A stretch of 64,000 nt of DNA from CAXMQS01 sp964195995. GTDB taxonomy: Bacteria > Actinomycetota > Acidimicrobiia > Spongiisociales > JAOTWH01. Each line of letters starts with the position of its first letter. The first letter of the stretch is position 1. Location: assembly GCA_964195995.1 (NCBI GenBank), contig CAXMQS010000080.1:1-64000 (forward strand), written 5' to 3'. A program made the translations under genes and the position numbers. The notes under the pieces are model-generated. The model was not told where the DNA came from, did not search any database, and saw only the letters and a program-made list of their open reading frames with translations. Of the stretch, positions 1 to 7,840 are shown in pieces.

Positions 1-308
1 CCGTCCTGCTCCACAACGAATAGTCGGTCGTCCCCACGCGGAGCGCCGGCGAACACCGGCTTGTCGAGTTCCCTTGTCACCACGTCCACTCCCAGGCTCT
101 GCAGAGGCGGCAGCGTTGTCGAAGGTGCCGTCGTCGGCAGCGACGTCGTTGCTGGCGGATCCGTCGTCGTCGTCCCGGGACCAACCGGTGCCGCCGGTCG
201 CGAGGTGGCAACAGCGGTCGTGCCGGGCTGAGGCTCGCCCGGAGCAGCCGCCTCGCTACAGGAAGCCGCGGCGAGCGCGAAGACGATCAGTGTGGCCAGT
301 CCCCTCAT
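1..308 (-). CDS. PQQ-dependent sugar dehydrogenase-like lipoprotein, N-terminal part (cut by window edge)
   Basis: Read on the minus strand from the ATG at 308. The protein starts with a lipoprotein signal peptide (MRGLATLIVFALAAASC, lipobox Ala-Ala-Ser-Cys at residue 17). A linker of about 50 residues rich in Thr, Pro and Ala follows, and then a segment reading LDKPVFAGAPRGDDRLFVVEQD. That segment resembles the first blade of soluble aldose/glucose dehydrogenases of the PQQ beta-propeller (GSDH) family, which oxidise sugars outside the membrane. Only about 100 residues are present, so the catalytic part cannot be seen. A TAGCCT box ends 7 nt before the ATG, so the mRNA is probably leaderless. 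It diverges from the nuclease gene at 387. The frame is certain; the family is inferred from one short motif. Confidence 0.6.
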   Translation of the reverse strand, partial: MRGLATLIVFALAAASCSEAAAPGEPQPGTTAVATSRPAAPVGPGTTTTDPPATTSLPTTAPSTTLPPLQSLGVDVVTRELDKPVFAGAPRGDDRLFVVEQD

Positions 309-315
309 GGCGCGC

Positions 316-321
316 AGGCTA
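316..321 (-). promoter_or_regulatory. -10 box of a leaderless promoter (sugar dehydrogenase-like gene)
   Basis: TAGCCT on the minus strand, 7 nt before the ATG at 308. No Shine-Dalgarno sequence fits between them. Confidence 0.5.
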
Positions 322-373
322 TCCACGGAAGGCATCCAGTCAACGCGGCGCTTCGATGTTTGCTGCTCAGCGC

Positions 374-379
374 TACCGT
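374..379 (+). promoter_or_regulatory. -10 box of a leaderless promoter (nuclease lipoprotein)
   Basis: TACCGT followed by 7 nt and then the ATG at 387. The spacing supports 387 rather than the in-frame ATG at 360, which lies upstream of the box. Confidence 0.5.
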
Positions 380-386
380 CCCGCCG

Positions 387-1271
387 ATGCTCCCTCGTGC
401 TGCCGTCGCCTTCCTACTTGTCCTGGCCGCCTGTACCTCGGCATCGGAGCCAACGGACTCCGTTGCCGGCACTGTTCCCAACTCTGTTGCCGACGGTCTC
501 GGAGACACCTTCGTTCCTCCGAAGCTCCCCGGCGCCGGAACACCGATCGCGGCCACCGTCACCCGGGTTCACGACGGCGACTCCATGGACGTCACGATCG
601 ATGGCCAACCGGACGAGGTTCGGCTGCTGGGCATCAATGCCCCCGAGGGTGACGAGTGCCTCGGGGATGCCGCTCGCGCCGCGATGATCGAGGCCGTTGG
701 CGGCAAAGAGGTAACGCTGTTCGGCGCCGAGCGCGATCAGTTCGGGCGTTTGTTGGCCTTGATGGAGGTCGACAGCAGTCCGGTTGGGTGGCTAGCCGTT
801 CGCCGGGGTCTGGCATTCGCCTTCACTGTCGACCACCCACGCCTCGGTGCATACGGCCAAGCCGAAGACGATGCCTTCATCGACGGGCTTGGCATCTGGG
901 CCCTCGACGCCTGCGGGCCGCAGCGGCCCGAGATCGTCGGCATCACCGAGGTCGAGTGGGATGCTCCAGGAAACGATGCCGACAACCTCAACGGCGAGTT
1001 CGTGCGTCTGGAAACAGAGGGCGAGCCCGTCGACCTCGGCGGCTGGGTGCTGCGGGACGAGTCGACGAGGTGGCGCTTCGAGTTCCCGCAAGGCTTCATG
1101 CTCGACGGCGATGTCACCGTCTACACGGGCTGCGGCGAAGGTGATGCCGACAAGCTCTATTGGTGCGCAACGGATCCGCTGTGGAACAACTTCGGCGACA
1201 CCGCCATGCTGCTGGACGATTCGGGCAACGTCGTCGCCAGAGTCAGCTACGGGCCGAAGGCGGAGCGCTAG
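387..1271 (+). CDS. Thermonuclease (SNase) lipoprotein with C-terminal lamin-tail domain
   Basis: A 294-residue exported protein. The signal peptide MLPRAAVAFLLVLAAC ends in a lipobox Cys at residue 16, so the protein is probably lipid-anchored on the outer face of the membrane. Residues about 55-165 form a staphylococcal-nuclease domain: VHDGDSMDV, then RLLGINAPEGDE, which keeps the Arg and Glu of the active site, then DQFGRLLALME with the second Arg. The usual calcium-binding Asp in the GIDAPE motif is Asn here. Residues about 180-290 look like a lamin-tail domain (GEFVRLETEGEPVDLGGWVLRD), a beta-sandwich often attached to secreted nucleases. The likely role is degradation of extracellular nucleic acid, perhaps for nutrition. 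The start at 387 is preferred because of the lipobox distance and the promoter box at 374. Confidence 0.85.
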   Translation: MLPRAAVAFLLVLAACTSASEPTDSVAGTVPNSVADGLGDTFVPPKLPGAGTPIAATVTRVHDGDSMDVTIDGQPDEVRLLGINAPEGDECLGDAARAAMIEAVGGKEVTLFGAERDQFGRLLALMEVDSSPVGWLAVRRGLAFAFTVDHPRLGAYGQAEDDAFIDGLGIWALDACGPQRPEIVGITEVEWDAPGNDADNLNGEFVRLETEGEPVDLGGWVLRDESTRWRFEFPQGFMLDGDVTVYTGCGEGDADKLYWCATDPLWNNFGDTAMLLDDSGNVVARVSYGPKAER

Positions 1272-1297
1272 ATAGTCAGCCAAGGATCCGAAGTTCC

Positions 1298-1303
1298 TAC
1301 ACT
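1298..1303 (+). promoter_or_regulatory. -10 box, leadered promoter of the heme-oxygenase-fold gene
   Basis: TACACT lies 28 nt before the GTG at 1332. An AAAGGAGT Shine-Dalgarno sequence lies just upstream of that GTG, so this transcript has a short leader. Confidence 0.4.
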
Positions 1304-1331
1304 CGCACCTCGTTGCCAAAGGAGTCAACCC

Positions 1332-1919
1332 GTGGATCTCAAAGACCAACTCGATGCGGCCATCGAGCCGTGGAACCTGCTCGACCATCCCTTCTATCAG
1401 GCCTGGAACGCGGGAACCCTTCCGGTGGAGGCGCTGAAGACCTATGCCGCGGAGTACGGGACCTTCATCGCAGGCATCGACGCTGGTTGGGAACAGGTCG
1501 GCAACTCCGAGCACGCCGCTGAAGAGCGCGAGCACGCCGACCTATGGCGCCAGTTCGCGGCAACTCTCGGCACAGACATCTCGAATCCGAAGATCCCGCA
1601 GGTGCAGACGCTCCTGAACACAGCGCAGCAGCTCTTCTCGGAACCAGCGACTGCCTGGGGGGCGCTCTATGCCTTCGAAGCCCAGCAGCCACAGACGGCC
1701 GCGACGAAACTCGTCGGCCTCGACACCCACTATCAGGTGGCGGAGCCGGCACGGACCTACTTCCAGGTACACGCCGGCGACCTCTACGAGGCCGACATGA
1801 TCGTCGACGAACTTCAGAGCGTCGACGATGTGACCGGACAGACCGCGGTGGCGGCATGCGCCACAATGTCCGAAGCGTTGTGGGATTCTCTCACCGGGAT
1901 CCACGACCAACACAAGTAG
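1332..1919 (+). CDS. Heme-oxygenase-fold (TenA/PqqC/CADD-like) protein
   Basis: 195 residues, GTG start with AAAGGAGT upstream. The pattern (HPFYQAWNAGTLPVEALKTYAAEY near residue 18, EEREHADLW near 64, YAFEAQQP near 113, YFQVHAGDLYEAD near 141) is that of the all-helical TenA/PqqC/CADD superfamily of iron-dependent oxidative enzymes. In CADD relatives the last helix carries His-x3-Asp-x3-His metal ligands. Here that segment reads HAGDLYEA, so only the first His is clearly kept, and full diiron binding is doubtful. Possible roles in this fold include p-aminobenzoate formation (CADD) and other diiron oxidations; none is shown by the context. It stands alone between the nuclease and pruA, which converges on it. 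Confidence 0.65.
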   Translation: MDLKDQLDAAIEPWNLLDHPFYQAWNAGTLPVEALKTYAAEYGTFIAGIDAGWEQVGNSEHAAEEREHADLWRQFAATLGTDISNPKIPQVQTLLNTAQQLFSEPATAWGALYAFEAQQPQTAATKLVGLDTHYQVAEPARTYFQVHAGDLYEADMIVDELQSVDDVTGQTAVAACATMSEALWDSLTGIHDQHK

Positions 1920-1999
1920 CCACCTGCGGCGGCAGGGTCAGCTGCGGAGCCCGAAACCGATCAGCCCGAACGCGATGATCCACCGTGTCGAAAGCACCC

Positions 2000-3547
2000 C
2001 TAGATCTTCTCGGCCACCGTCTTCGTCTCCATGAAGAGACGCATGTAGTCAGGACCACCCCCTTTGGCGTTGGAGCCAGACATGTTGAAACCTCCAAACG
2101 GCTGCACGCCAACAAGGGCGCCGGTGATCTTGCGGTTGAGGTAGAGGTTGCCGACGTGTAGCCGCCGCGCCGCGTCGTCGAGCCGGGTGCGGTCGGTCGA
2201 GAACAATCCGCCGGTGAGTCCGAACTCGGTGCCGTTGAATATGTCGACCGCTTCCTCGTAGTCCTTGGCGCGGATCACCGAAAGCACCGGGCCGAAGATC
2301 TCGTGTTGGGCGAGGCGGGCGGTGGGAGCGACCTCGGCGAAGATCGTTGGCTGGATGTAGTAGCCACCGTCTTCCTCAATGGCACTGCCTCCGGCGACCA
2401 GCTTGGCCTCGGACTTGCCCAACTCGATCTCGGACATGATCGACCGGTGTTGACCGGCTGTGATCACGGCGCCAACCGAGGTGTTGTCCTCCGCGGGGCC
2501 GACTTCGAGTTCGCTGGTGAGGGCGACGACCTTCTCCAGCAACTCGTCGTGGACCGCGTCCACTGCGATGAGCCGAGAGCATGCCGAGCACTTTTGGCCC
2601 TGGAAGCCGAACGCGGCCCTCACGACGGCGGCAGCAGCCTCGTCGATGTCGGCCGTCTCGTCGACGATCATGGCGTCCTTGCCGCCCATCTCCATGTAGG
2701 CACGCTTCAACCACTTCTGGCCGGGCTGCACCACAGCGGCGCGCTCCGCGATACGCAGGCCGATCTCCTTGGAGCCGGTGAAGTTGATGAAGCGCGTGCG
2801 CGGGTGGTCAACCAGGACATCCCCTACCTCGTCCCCCGACCCGGGAACGAAGTTGACGACGCCGTCGGGCATGCCGGCCTCGGCCAACAGCTCCATGAAC
2901 TTGTAGGCGATGATCGGAGTCGCCGATGCCGGCTTCAGCACCATGGTGTTGCCGGCCGCAACCGGGCCCATCACCATTCCGACCGGGATCGCCAACGGGA
3001 AGTTCCACGGGGGAATCGCTACCCCCGCCCCCATCGCCTGCAGCCTCGTGGTGTTGGTCTCCCCCGGGACCTCGTAGGTCTTGACCGGTTCATCGAGGAT
3101 CAGCGCTTGGCGGGCGTAGTAGTCGATGAAGTCGATGGCCTCGGCGACGTCGGCTTCGGCCTCCCCCCAGTTCTTCGAGGCCTCGAGCGTCTCCCACGCC
3201 GCCAACTCGTACTTGCGTTCGCGCATCAGGTTGGCCACCGCCATCAACATGTCCGACCGCTCCTTGGCGGAGAGGGAAGACCAGTGGGGATAGGCAGCCC
3301 AGGCCGCGTCGACGGCCTGCTTAGCATGCTCCGGCGTTGCCTTGGCCGCGGTGCCGATGACCTCATCCGGCTTGGCGGGATTGACGCTCTCGATGCGACC
3401 ATCGGTGTCGACTTCCTCGCCGCCGATAACGAGCGGCGCATGGATGCCCAGCTGCGACCGCACCCCGGCGATGGCTAGCTCGTAGGCGGCCTTGGCGGCG
3501 GGATCGGAGAAGTCGGAGTAGGGCTCGGGGCGGTAGTCGTCTGTCAT
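2000..3547 (-). CDS. pruA: 1-pyrroline-5-carboxylate dehydrogenase
   Basis: 515 residues, full length for the single-domain RocA/PruA type. It oxidises glutamate semialdehyde/P5C to glutamate with NAD+ in proline and arginine catabolism. Visible aldehyde-dehydrogenase hallmarks are PPWNFPLAIP, FTGSKEIG in the NAD-binding region, the catalytic base Glu in MEMGGKDAMIV (about residue 286) and the nucleophile Cys in GQKCSACSR (about residue 320). The start at 3547 is chosen over an upstream in-frame ATG because a strong AGGAGG lies directly before it. No proline dehydrogenase gene is visible in the window. Confidence 0.92.
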   Translation of the reverse strand: MTDDYRPEPYSDFSDPAAKAAYELAIAGVRSQLGIHAPLVIGGEEVDTDGRIESVNPAKPDEVIGTAAKATPEHAKQAVDAAWAAYPHWSSLSAKERSDMLMAVANLMRERKYELAAWETLEASKNWGEAEADVAEAIDFIDYYARQALILDEPVKTYEVPGETNTTRLQAMGAGVAIPPWNFPLAIPVGMVMGPVAAGNTMVLKPASATPIIAYKFMELLAEAGMPDGVVNFVPGSGDEVGDVLVDHPRTRFINFTGSKEIGLRIAERAAVVQPGQKWLKRAYMEMGGKDAMIVDETADIDEAAAAVVRAAFGFQGQKCSACSRLIAVDAVHDELLEKVVALTSELEVGPAEDNTSVGAVITAGQHRSIMSEIELGKSEAKLVAGGSAIEEDGGYYIQPTIFAEVAPTARLAQHEIFGPVLSVIRAKDYEEAVDIFNGTEFGLTGGLFSTDRTRLDDAARRLHVGNLYLNRKITGALVGVQPFGGFNMSGSNAKGGGPDYMRLFMETKTVAEKI

Positions 3548-3592
3548 GATTCCTCCTGTAGGCGCCAAGTCTCACAACAGGATGCCCCGAAC

Positions 3593-3598
3593 TAGGGT
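3593..3598 (+). promoter_or_regulatory. -10 box, leadered promoter of the AlkD-like gene
   Basis: TAGGGT, 29 nt before the ATG at 3628. A GGAGG lies in the leader. Confidence 0.35.
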
Positions 3599-3627
3599 TC
3601 CAGCCAATAGGAGGCAGGTCGAATCTG

Positions 3628-4326
3628 ATGTCGCTGTGGGCTGAAGACCAGCATCGAGCGCTGCTCAAAGCGGCCAAAGCTGCCGCGGATGCCCCTTACC
3701 GCAAGGGTGCTCCGGCCATCCTGAAGACGCCGCGCCGGGTTCTCGGCACCCGCGTGCCCAGGCTGGCAGCCATCGCCAAGCAGTGGGCGAAGGAGAACGC
3801 CGATGCCTCCTCGCTCGACCGACGCCAGCTCATCCTTTCGCTGTGGGCCGGCCCCACCCGCGAGGAGCAGCTGCTGGCCTTGCGGGTGCTGGCAACCCTC
3901 GGGGAGCTAACCGAGTGGCGCGACTTCGCACTGCTGCGCGCGGGGCTCGACTCCTGGGAGCCGACCGACCACATGGCCCACCTCGTCGCCGACTTCATCG
4001 AGCGCGACCCTGAGCACAGGAGCCACCACGTCGCCGACCTTGCGGCCTCAGACCACCTGTGGACCATTCGCCTCGGGGTGGTGACGCTTTCCCAGCTCAA
4101 TCGCCGCGGGCTGGGCAAGGACCTCACCACCGAGGTCATCGACCAGGTTCGCCACCATCGCGATCCGATGATCACCAAGGCGGTGTCGTGGGCACTGCGC
4201 GAGTTCGCTGCCAGATGGCCAGGGCCGACTCGCAGCTATCTCAAGGCACGCGGCGACCAGCTCCCTGCCATCGCGGTCAGGGAGACCCGCAACAAACTGA
4301 CTACCGGGAAGAAGTCCGGCCGGTAG
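3628..4326 (+). CDS. DNA alkylation repair protein, AlkD-like DNA glycosylase
   Basis: 232 residues made of HEAT-like helical repeats typical of the AlkC/AlkD family, which excise positively charged N3/N7-alkylated purines. Recognisable segments are SLWAGPTREEQLLALRVL, the WEPTDHMAH stretch that may hold the catalytic Asp region, the aromatic/basic DNA-contact segment ASDHLWTIRLGVV and the last repeat MITKAVSWALREFA. An AGGAGG lies about 15 nt upstream of the ATG. The MFS gene follows without a gap, so the two are probably cotranscribed. Confidence 0.85.
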   Translation: MSLWAEDQHRALLKAAKAAADAPYRKGAPAILKTPRRVLGTRVPRLAAIAKQWAKENADASSLDRRQLILSLWAGPTREEQLLALRVLATLGELTEWRDFALLRAGLDSWEPTDHMAHLVADFIERDPEHRSHHVADLAASDHLWTIRLGVVTLSQLNRRGLGKDLTTEVIDQVRHHRDPMITKAVSWALREFAARWPGPTRSYLKARGDQLPAIAVRETRNKLTTGKKSGR

Positions 4327-4340
4327 TGGATCACCACCGC

Positions 4341-5576
4341 ATGACACCGGCGGCCGAGTGGCAGCCGAAGACCCGCAGCGTCGCCGCCTGGGCGATCTAC
4401 GACTTGGCCAATACCATCTTCGCCCTCGGGGTCGGCAGCCTCTACTTCGCCGAGTGGCTCACCGACAACGACACGCCGGACCTGGCGCTAGCAGTGGCCA
4501 TCAACGCAGCCATGATCGTGGTCATCGTCCTCGGGCCGTGGATCGGTGCCCGCAGCGACCACCGAGGTAGGCGGCGCCCCTACCTGCTGCCGGCGACGTT
4601 GCTCGCAGTGGTCCCGACCTTCTTCCTGGCGACCCCCGGCGTGACCGGATCGCTGGTGCTGTTCTCGATCGCGCTCATCGGCTTCAACCTGGGTTCAGTG
4701 GTCTACGACGCCATGCTCCCCGATGTCTCGACGCCACAGAACAGGGGCTTCGTCTCCGGCATGGGCGTCGCGGTCGGGTACATCGGTTCGTTCATCGCGG
4801 TCGCCGTCGGCCTGTTGTTTCTCGACAGCCTCGGCCACTCCGGGGTGTTCAAGATCATCGCCGTCCTGTTCGTGCTGTTCGCCCTCCCCACCTTCTTCCT
4901 TGTCGAGGAGCGGCCCAAGGTGCGTCAGGACGGTCCGGCGCCGAGCCTCGCCAGCAGCGTGCAACGCTTGGTCAACGCCTGGCGACACACCCGCCACTAC
5001 GAGGGAGTGACCCGCTTCCTGATAGGGCGTTTCTTCTACACGGACGCTGTCAACACCCTCATAGGGGGTTTCCTGACGATCTTCGTCATCGAGGAACTTG
5101 GTTTCACTGACACCGAGGTGCAGGTGCTGCTCGGAATGGCCATCGTTGGAGCGATGGCCGGTGCGTGGTTCGGTGGTCGGCTCGTCGACCTCTCGGGTCC
5201 CCGTCGGCTACTGCACATGGCGATCCACACCTGGATCGTTGCCATCGGCCTTGGCATCGTGGCGGCGGAAGCCGACTTGGTATGGCTGGCCTGGATTCTC
5301 GGAGCAATCGGTGGCCTGGCGCTGGGCGCCACTTGGACTGCGGATCGGGTGTACATGGCACGCATCTCTCCTCCTGAGCAGCTCGGTGAGTTCTATGGCC
5401 TCTATGCCACCGTCGGCCGCTTCGCCACCATCCTCGGGCCGCTGGTATGGGGCCTGCTCGTCACCGTCCTGGGACTCTCCCGATCGTGGGCGATGGGGGC
5501 GCTGATCGTGTTCCTGGTCATCGGGCGCGTCATCCTCGAAGGAGTCAACGACGAGGTCCGTGCCTGGGGGGCGTAG
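4341..5576 (+). CDS. MFS transporter, UMF1/Atg22-like
   Basis: 411 residues and about 12 hydrophobic segments. The N-terminus, AAWAIYDLANTIFALGVGSLYFAEW, is characteristic of the UMF1 family (vacuole-effluxer Atg22-like major facilitators), as is the loop ARSDHRGRRRPYLLPATL after the second or third helix. The substrate is unknown; amino acid or small-metabolite efflux has been proposed for eukaryotic relatives. A GTG at 4326 is in frame and would overlap the AlkD stop by one base. The ATG at 4341 gives the more usual short cytoplasmic N-terminus. No strong Shine-Dalgarno sequence is seen for either. Confidence 0.82.
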   Translation: MTPAAEWQPKTRSVAAWAIYDLANTIFALGVGSLYFAEWLTDNDTPDLALAVAINAAMIVVIVLGPWIGARSDHRGRRRPYLLPATLLAVVPTFFLATPGVTGSLVLFSIALIGFNLGSVVYDAMLPDVSTPQNRGFVSGMGVAVGYIGSFIAVAVGLLFLDSLGHSGVFKIIAVLFVLFALPTFFLVEERPKVRQDGPAPSLASSVQRLVNAWRHTRHYEGVTRFLIGRFFYTDAVNTLIGGFLTIFVIEELGFTDTEVQVLLGMAIVGAMAGAWFGGRLVDLSGPRRLLHMAIHTWIVAIGLGIVAAEADLVWLAWILGAIGGLALGATWTADRVYMARISPPEQLGEFYGLYATVGRFATILGPLVWGLLVTVLGLSRSWAMGALIVFLVIGRVILEGVNDEVRAWGA

Positions 5577-5615
5577 CGGGCTTAGTGTCCTCGGACGCCC
5601 CCCGAGGAGAGACCC

Positions 5616-6017
5616 ATGCGCCGCATCGCCCTGCTGTTCATCATCGCCCTCGTCGCAGCGGCGTGCGGCGACTCCGCCGGTGGCGCCGACCCCGACCGGT
5701 TCTGTGCACTCGTTGCAGAGCTCGAAGACGCCCCGAACCCTGCGGATATGACGCCCGCCCAGGCGCTGGAGGTCATCAAGGAGACCCAGCGGGACCTCGA
5801 TGAGCTGGTCCGGGTGGCGCCCAGCGACATCAAGGGGGACGTCGATACTCTCGCCGAGGTCTCACGAAGCATCAACGAGCTGCTGATCGACGCCGGCGGT
5901 GACGACTCCCAGGTCGACGAAGATGCCATGGAGCTGATATTCACCAGTGCCTTTACCGAGGAGTTCGGCGGCGCCAGCGGGCGAGTCGATGACTGGACCG
6001 AAGCCAACTGCTCGTAG
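5616..6017 (+). CDS. Small secreted lipoprotein of unknown function
   Basis: 133 residues. The signal peptide MRRIALLFIIALVAAAC has its lipobox Cys at residue 17. The mature part is acidic and helical with only two further cysteines (near residue 28 and at the extreme C-terminus, DDWTEANCS), which may form a disulfide. A GAGGAGA Shine-Dalgarno sequence lies 7 nt before the ATG, and a TAGTGT box lies further upstream (5583-5588). I do not recognise the family. The gene ends 3 bp before the convergent phosphoribosyltransferase. Confidence 0.75.
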   Translation: MRRIALLFIIALVAAACGDSAGGADPDRFCALVAELEDAPNPADMTPAQALEVIKETQRDLDELVRVAPSDIKGDVDTLAEVSRSINELLIDAGGDDSQVDEDAMELIFTSAFTEEFGGASGRVDDWTEANCS

Positions 6018-6020
6018 GTA

Positions 6021-6653
6021 TCAGGCGCGGCCAGGCTGCAACAACTCCAGCACCTCGTCGTCGGTGGTCTGGGTGAAGTCGCGATACCACTGGCCAACGG
6101 CCATGAAGGCGATGGGCTGTATCGGGCACACCACCTCGTCTGCCAGGGCTTCGAGCTCCCGAATGGTCGACGGCGGACCGCACGGCACTGCGCACACCAG
6201 CGTTGAGGGCCGCTGGCGACGCACCTCGGCGAGCACAGCCTTCATGGTGGCACCGGTGGCGACGCCATCGTCGACAACGATGACCGTCTCGCCTGCGATG
6301 TGCGGGGGTGGTGTGTCGCCCCTGTAGGCCGCAAGACGCCTTAGGGCCTCGGCAGTCTCTCTTTGCACGGCAGCAGCAACGGTGGCGTCATCGACGCCGA
6401 GCGCGTTGATGATCGAGTCGTCCAACAGCGGTACGCCATCAACGCCGACGGCACCCATCGCGAGCTCGGGGTTGGACGGTGAGCCGACCTTGCGGGCGAT
6501 CGCTATGTCGAGGCGACCGCGGAGCGCCTCAGCGACGACGGCCGCTACCACAACCCCACCGCGGGGTATCCCCAGGACCAGAGCCCCTCGGTGGTGCACC
6601 AGCGCCGCTGCAAGCACCACTCCGGCGTCGCGACGGTCGGTGAAGCCATTCAC
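6021..6653 (-). CDS. Phosphoribosyltransferase-domain protein
   Basis: 210 residues from the GTG at 6653. The PRPP-binding loop is VIVVDDGVATGATM (about residues 125-138). The N-terminal part (DRRDAGVVLAAAL, LGIPRGGVVVAAVVAEAL, DIAIARKVGSPSNPELAMGAV) is typical of the ComF-unrelated predicted phosphoribosyltransferases found widely in actinobacteria, sometimes fused to hydrolases. The exact substrate is unknown. The frame stays open upstream, but that part would overlap the divergent lipid-kinase gene. A TACGCT box exactly 6 nt before GTG 6653 supports the shorter start. Confidence 0.82.
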   Translation of the reverse strand: MNGFTDRRDAGVVLAAALVHHRGALVLGIPRGGVVVAAVVAEALRGRLDIAIARKVGSPSNPELAMGAVGVDGVPLLDDSIINALGVDDATVAAAVQRETAEALRRLAAYRGDTPPPHIAGETVIVVDDGVATGATMKAVLAEVRRQRPSTLVCAVPCGPPSTIRELEALADEVVCPIQPIAFMAVGQWYRDFTQTTDDEVLELLQPGRA

Positions 6654-6659
6654 CCTGAA

Positions 6660-6665
6660 AGCGTA
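6660..6665 (-). promoter_or_regulatory. -10 box of a leaderless promoter (phosphoribosyltransferase)
   Basis: TACGCT, 6 nt before the GTG at 6653. It is back to back with the promoter at 6679 for the divergent gene. Confidence 0.5.
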
Positions 6666-6678
6666 CAGACGGCACCAG

Positions 6679-6684
6679 TAGCCT
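6679..6684 (+). promoter_or_regulatory. -10 box of a leaderless promoter (lipid kinase)
   Basis: TAGCCT, 6 nt before the GTG at 6691, with no ribosome binding site between. Confidence 0.5.
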
Positions 6685-6690
6685 CTGAGC

Positions 6691-7584
6691 GTGAGACGCC
6701 TCCTGTTGATCGCCAACCCAAGCGCCTCCGGGTTCACCGGCGCGGCGCTGCGCGACGTCACCGCCACGCTGTCCACCGAGTTCGCGGTCGAGCAGGATTG
6801 GCCGGAGGGCCCTGAGGCCTCGCGACACGCCGCCTCCAAGGCCGCGGTCGCCTCCTACGACGTCGTGGCAGCCATGGGCGGCGATGGCGTCGTGCACCAC
6901 GTTGCCAACGGCTTGGTGGGAACCGAAACCGCCCTTGCGGTCATCCCGGCTGGAACCACCAACGTCCTCGCTCGACTTCTCGGCGTTCCGACGAAGGCGA
7001 AGAAGGCGGCCCGGGCCATTCCCTCCTGGTCAGCCCGCCCGCTGAAGACGATCCGCGTTATCGCCGATGACCGAGAGCCCTTCTACGCCACATTCGCATT
7101 GGGCATCGGCTACGACGCTGCCGTCATCGCCAGAGCCAACCAACGTCCTTACGGGAAGGTGACCTGGGGACCCCTCCACTACGCCAGGAGCGCCCTGCGT
7201 GAACTCGGGGATCACGGCACGCCAACGATTCGCCTCGAGGCCCATGGTCTGCGAACCGACGGAGCAGCCGCCTCGATCCAGGTCCAGGACAGCTACACGT
7301 TCCTCGGACGGTTGGCCTTCGGGTTCGGTGGAGACTCGCCAAACGGTTTCAACGCCCTCGCCCTAAGGGGCGTCCGCGCTCGAACCGCGGCCACAGTTGC
7401 CAAGATGGCTGTGCATCGCCTCGATGTCAGTGGAGGAGACGCCACCGTGTGGACGGATGTGGCGGCACTGGCCGCCTTCGCCGAGCCGGCTGCCTCGATG
7501 CAGGCCGACGGCGAGTCCTACGGCAAGATCGACCGCCTCACGATCGAAGTCAACGAAAGACAACTACTGGTGCTGGCGCCGTAA
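6691..7584 (+). CDS. Diacylglycerol kinase-family lipid kinase
   Basis: 297 residues, the usual length for bacterial YegS/BmrU/DgkB-type kinases that phosphorylate diacylglycerol or related lipids at the membrane. The catalytic domain begins LLLIANPSASGFTG. The nucleotide-binding glycine motif is VVAAMGGDGVVHHVANGL (about residues 60-77), followed by the conserved IPAGTTNVLARLLG. The C-terminal half forms the expected beta-sandwich region (FALGIGYDAAVIA, QADGESYG). GTG start with a TAGCCT box 6 nt upstream. It is divergent from the phosphoribosyltransferase. Confidence 0.88.
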   Translation: MRRLLLIANPSASGFTGAALRDVTATLSTEFAVEQDWPEGPEASRHAASKAAVASYDVVAAMGGDGVVHHVANGLVGTETALAVIPAGTTNVLARLLGVPTKAKKAARAIPSWSARPLKTIRVIADDREPFYATFALGIGYDAAVIARANQRPYGKVTWGPLHYARSALRELGDHGTPTIRLEAHGLRTDGAAASIQVQDSYTFLGRLAFGFGGDSPNGFNALALRGVRARTAATVAKMAVHRLDVSGGDATVWTDVAALAAFAEPAASMQADGESYGKIDRLTIEVNERQLLVLAP

Positions 7585-7600
7585 GTCGGAGTGCGAGTCG

Positions 7601-7816
7601 GCACGCGCCCGCGAGGAAGCCCCCCTCCCCGGCTTCGCCGGTACTCCCCCCTATGGGGGGAGAAACCCGGTTTCCTCCCCTCTAGGGGGAGGTGGCCGAG
7701 CGCAGCGAGGTCGGAGGGGGCTTCCTGTTCACAGGTCTGGCGATATCCCGAAACACGCGCCCGCGAGGATGCCCCCTCTTTCGCTTCGCCGGTACTCCCC
7801 CCTGAAGGCGGGAGAA
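7601..7816. repeat. Intergenic repeat block with two related copies and GC hairpins
   Basis: Copy A begins CACGCGCCCGCGAGGAAG at about 7602 and has CTTCGCCGGTACTCCCCC at 7633-7650. Copy B begins CACGCGCCCGCGAGGATG at about 7754 and has the same CTTCGCCGGTACTCCCCC at 7784-7801. Between them are palindromes: CTCCCCCC/GGGGGGAG at 7644-7662 with a 3-nt loop, and a CCTCCCC/GGGGAGG hairpin at about 7674-7692. The GCCGGTACTCCCCCC core recurs at about 50971. This looks like a dispersed intergenic palindromic repeat. One hairpin could also terminate the lipid-kinase transcript. No gene is supported in 7585-7840. Confidence 0.7.
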
Positions 7817-7827
7817 ACTTGCTGCGG

Positions 7828-7833
7828 TAGTGT
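7828..7833 (+). promoter_or_regulatory. -10 box of a leaderless promoter (acyl-CoA ligase)
   Basis: TAGTGT, 7 nt before the ATG at 7841. It fixes the start of the ligase, whose frame stays open further upstream through the repeat block. Confidence 0.5.
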
Positions 7834-7840
7834 CTCGGGT

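Noticed and set aside
2303..3478. Long open frame antisense to pruA (391 codons)
   Set aside because: It is the mirror of an intact aldehyde dehydrogenase gene; its product is low-complexity Gly/Arg/His/Asp with no domain, typical of high-GC shadow frames.
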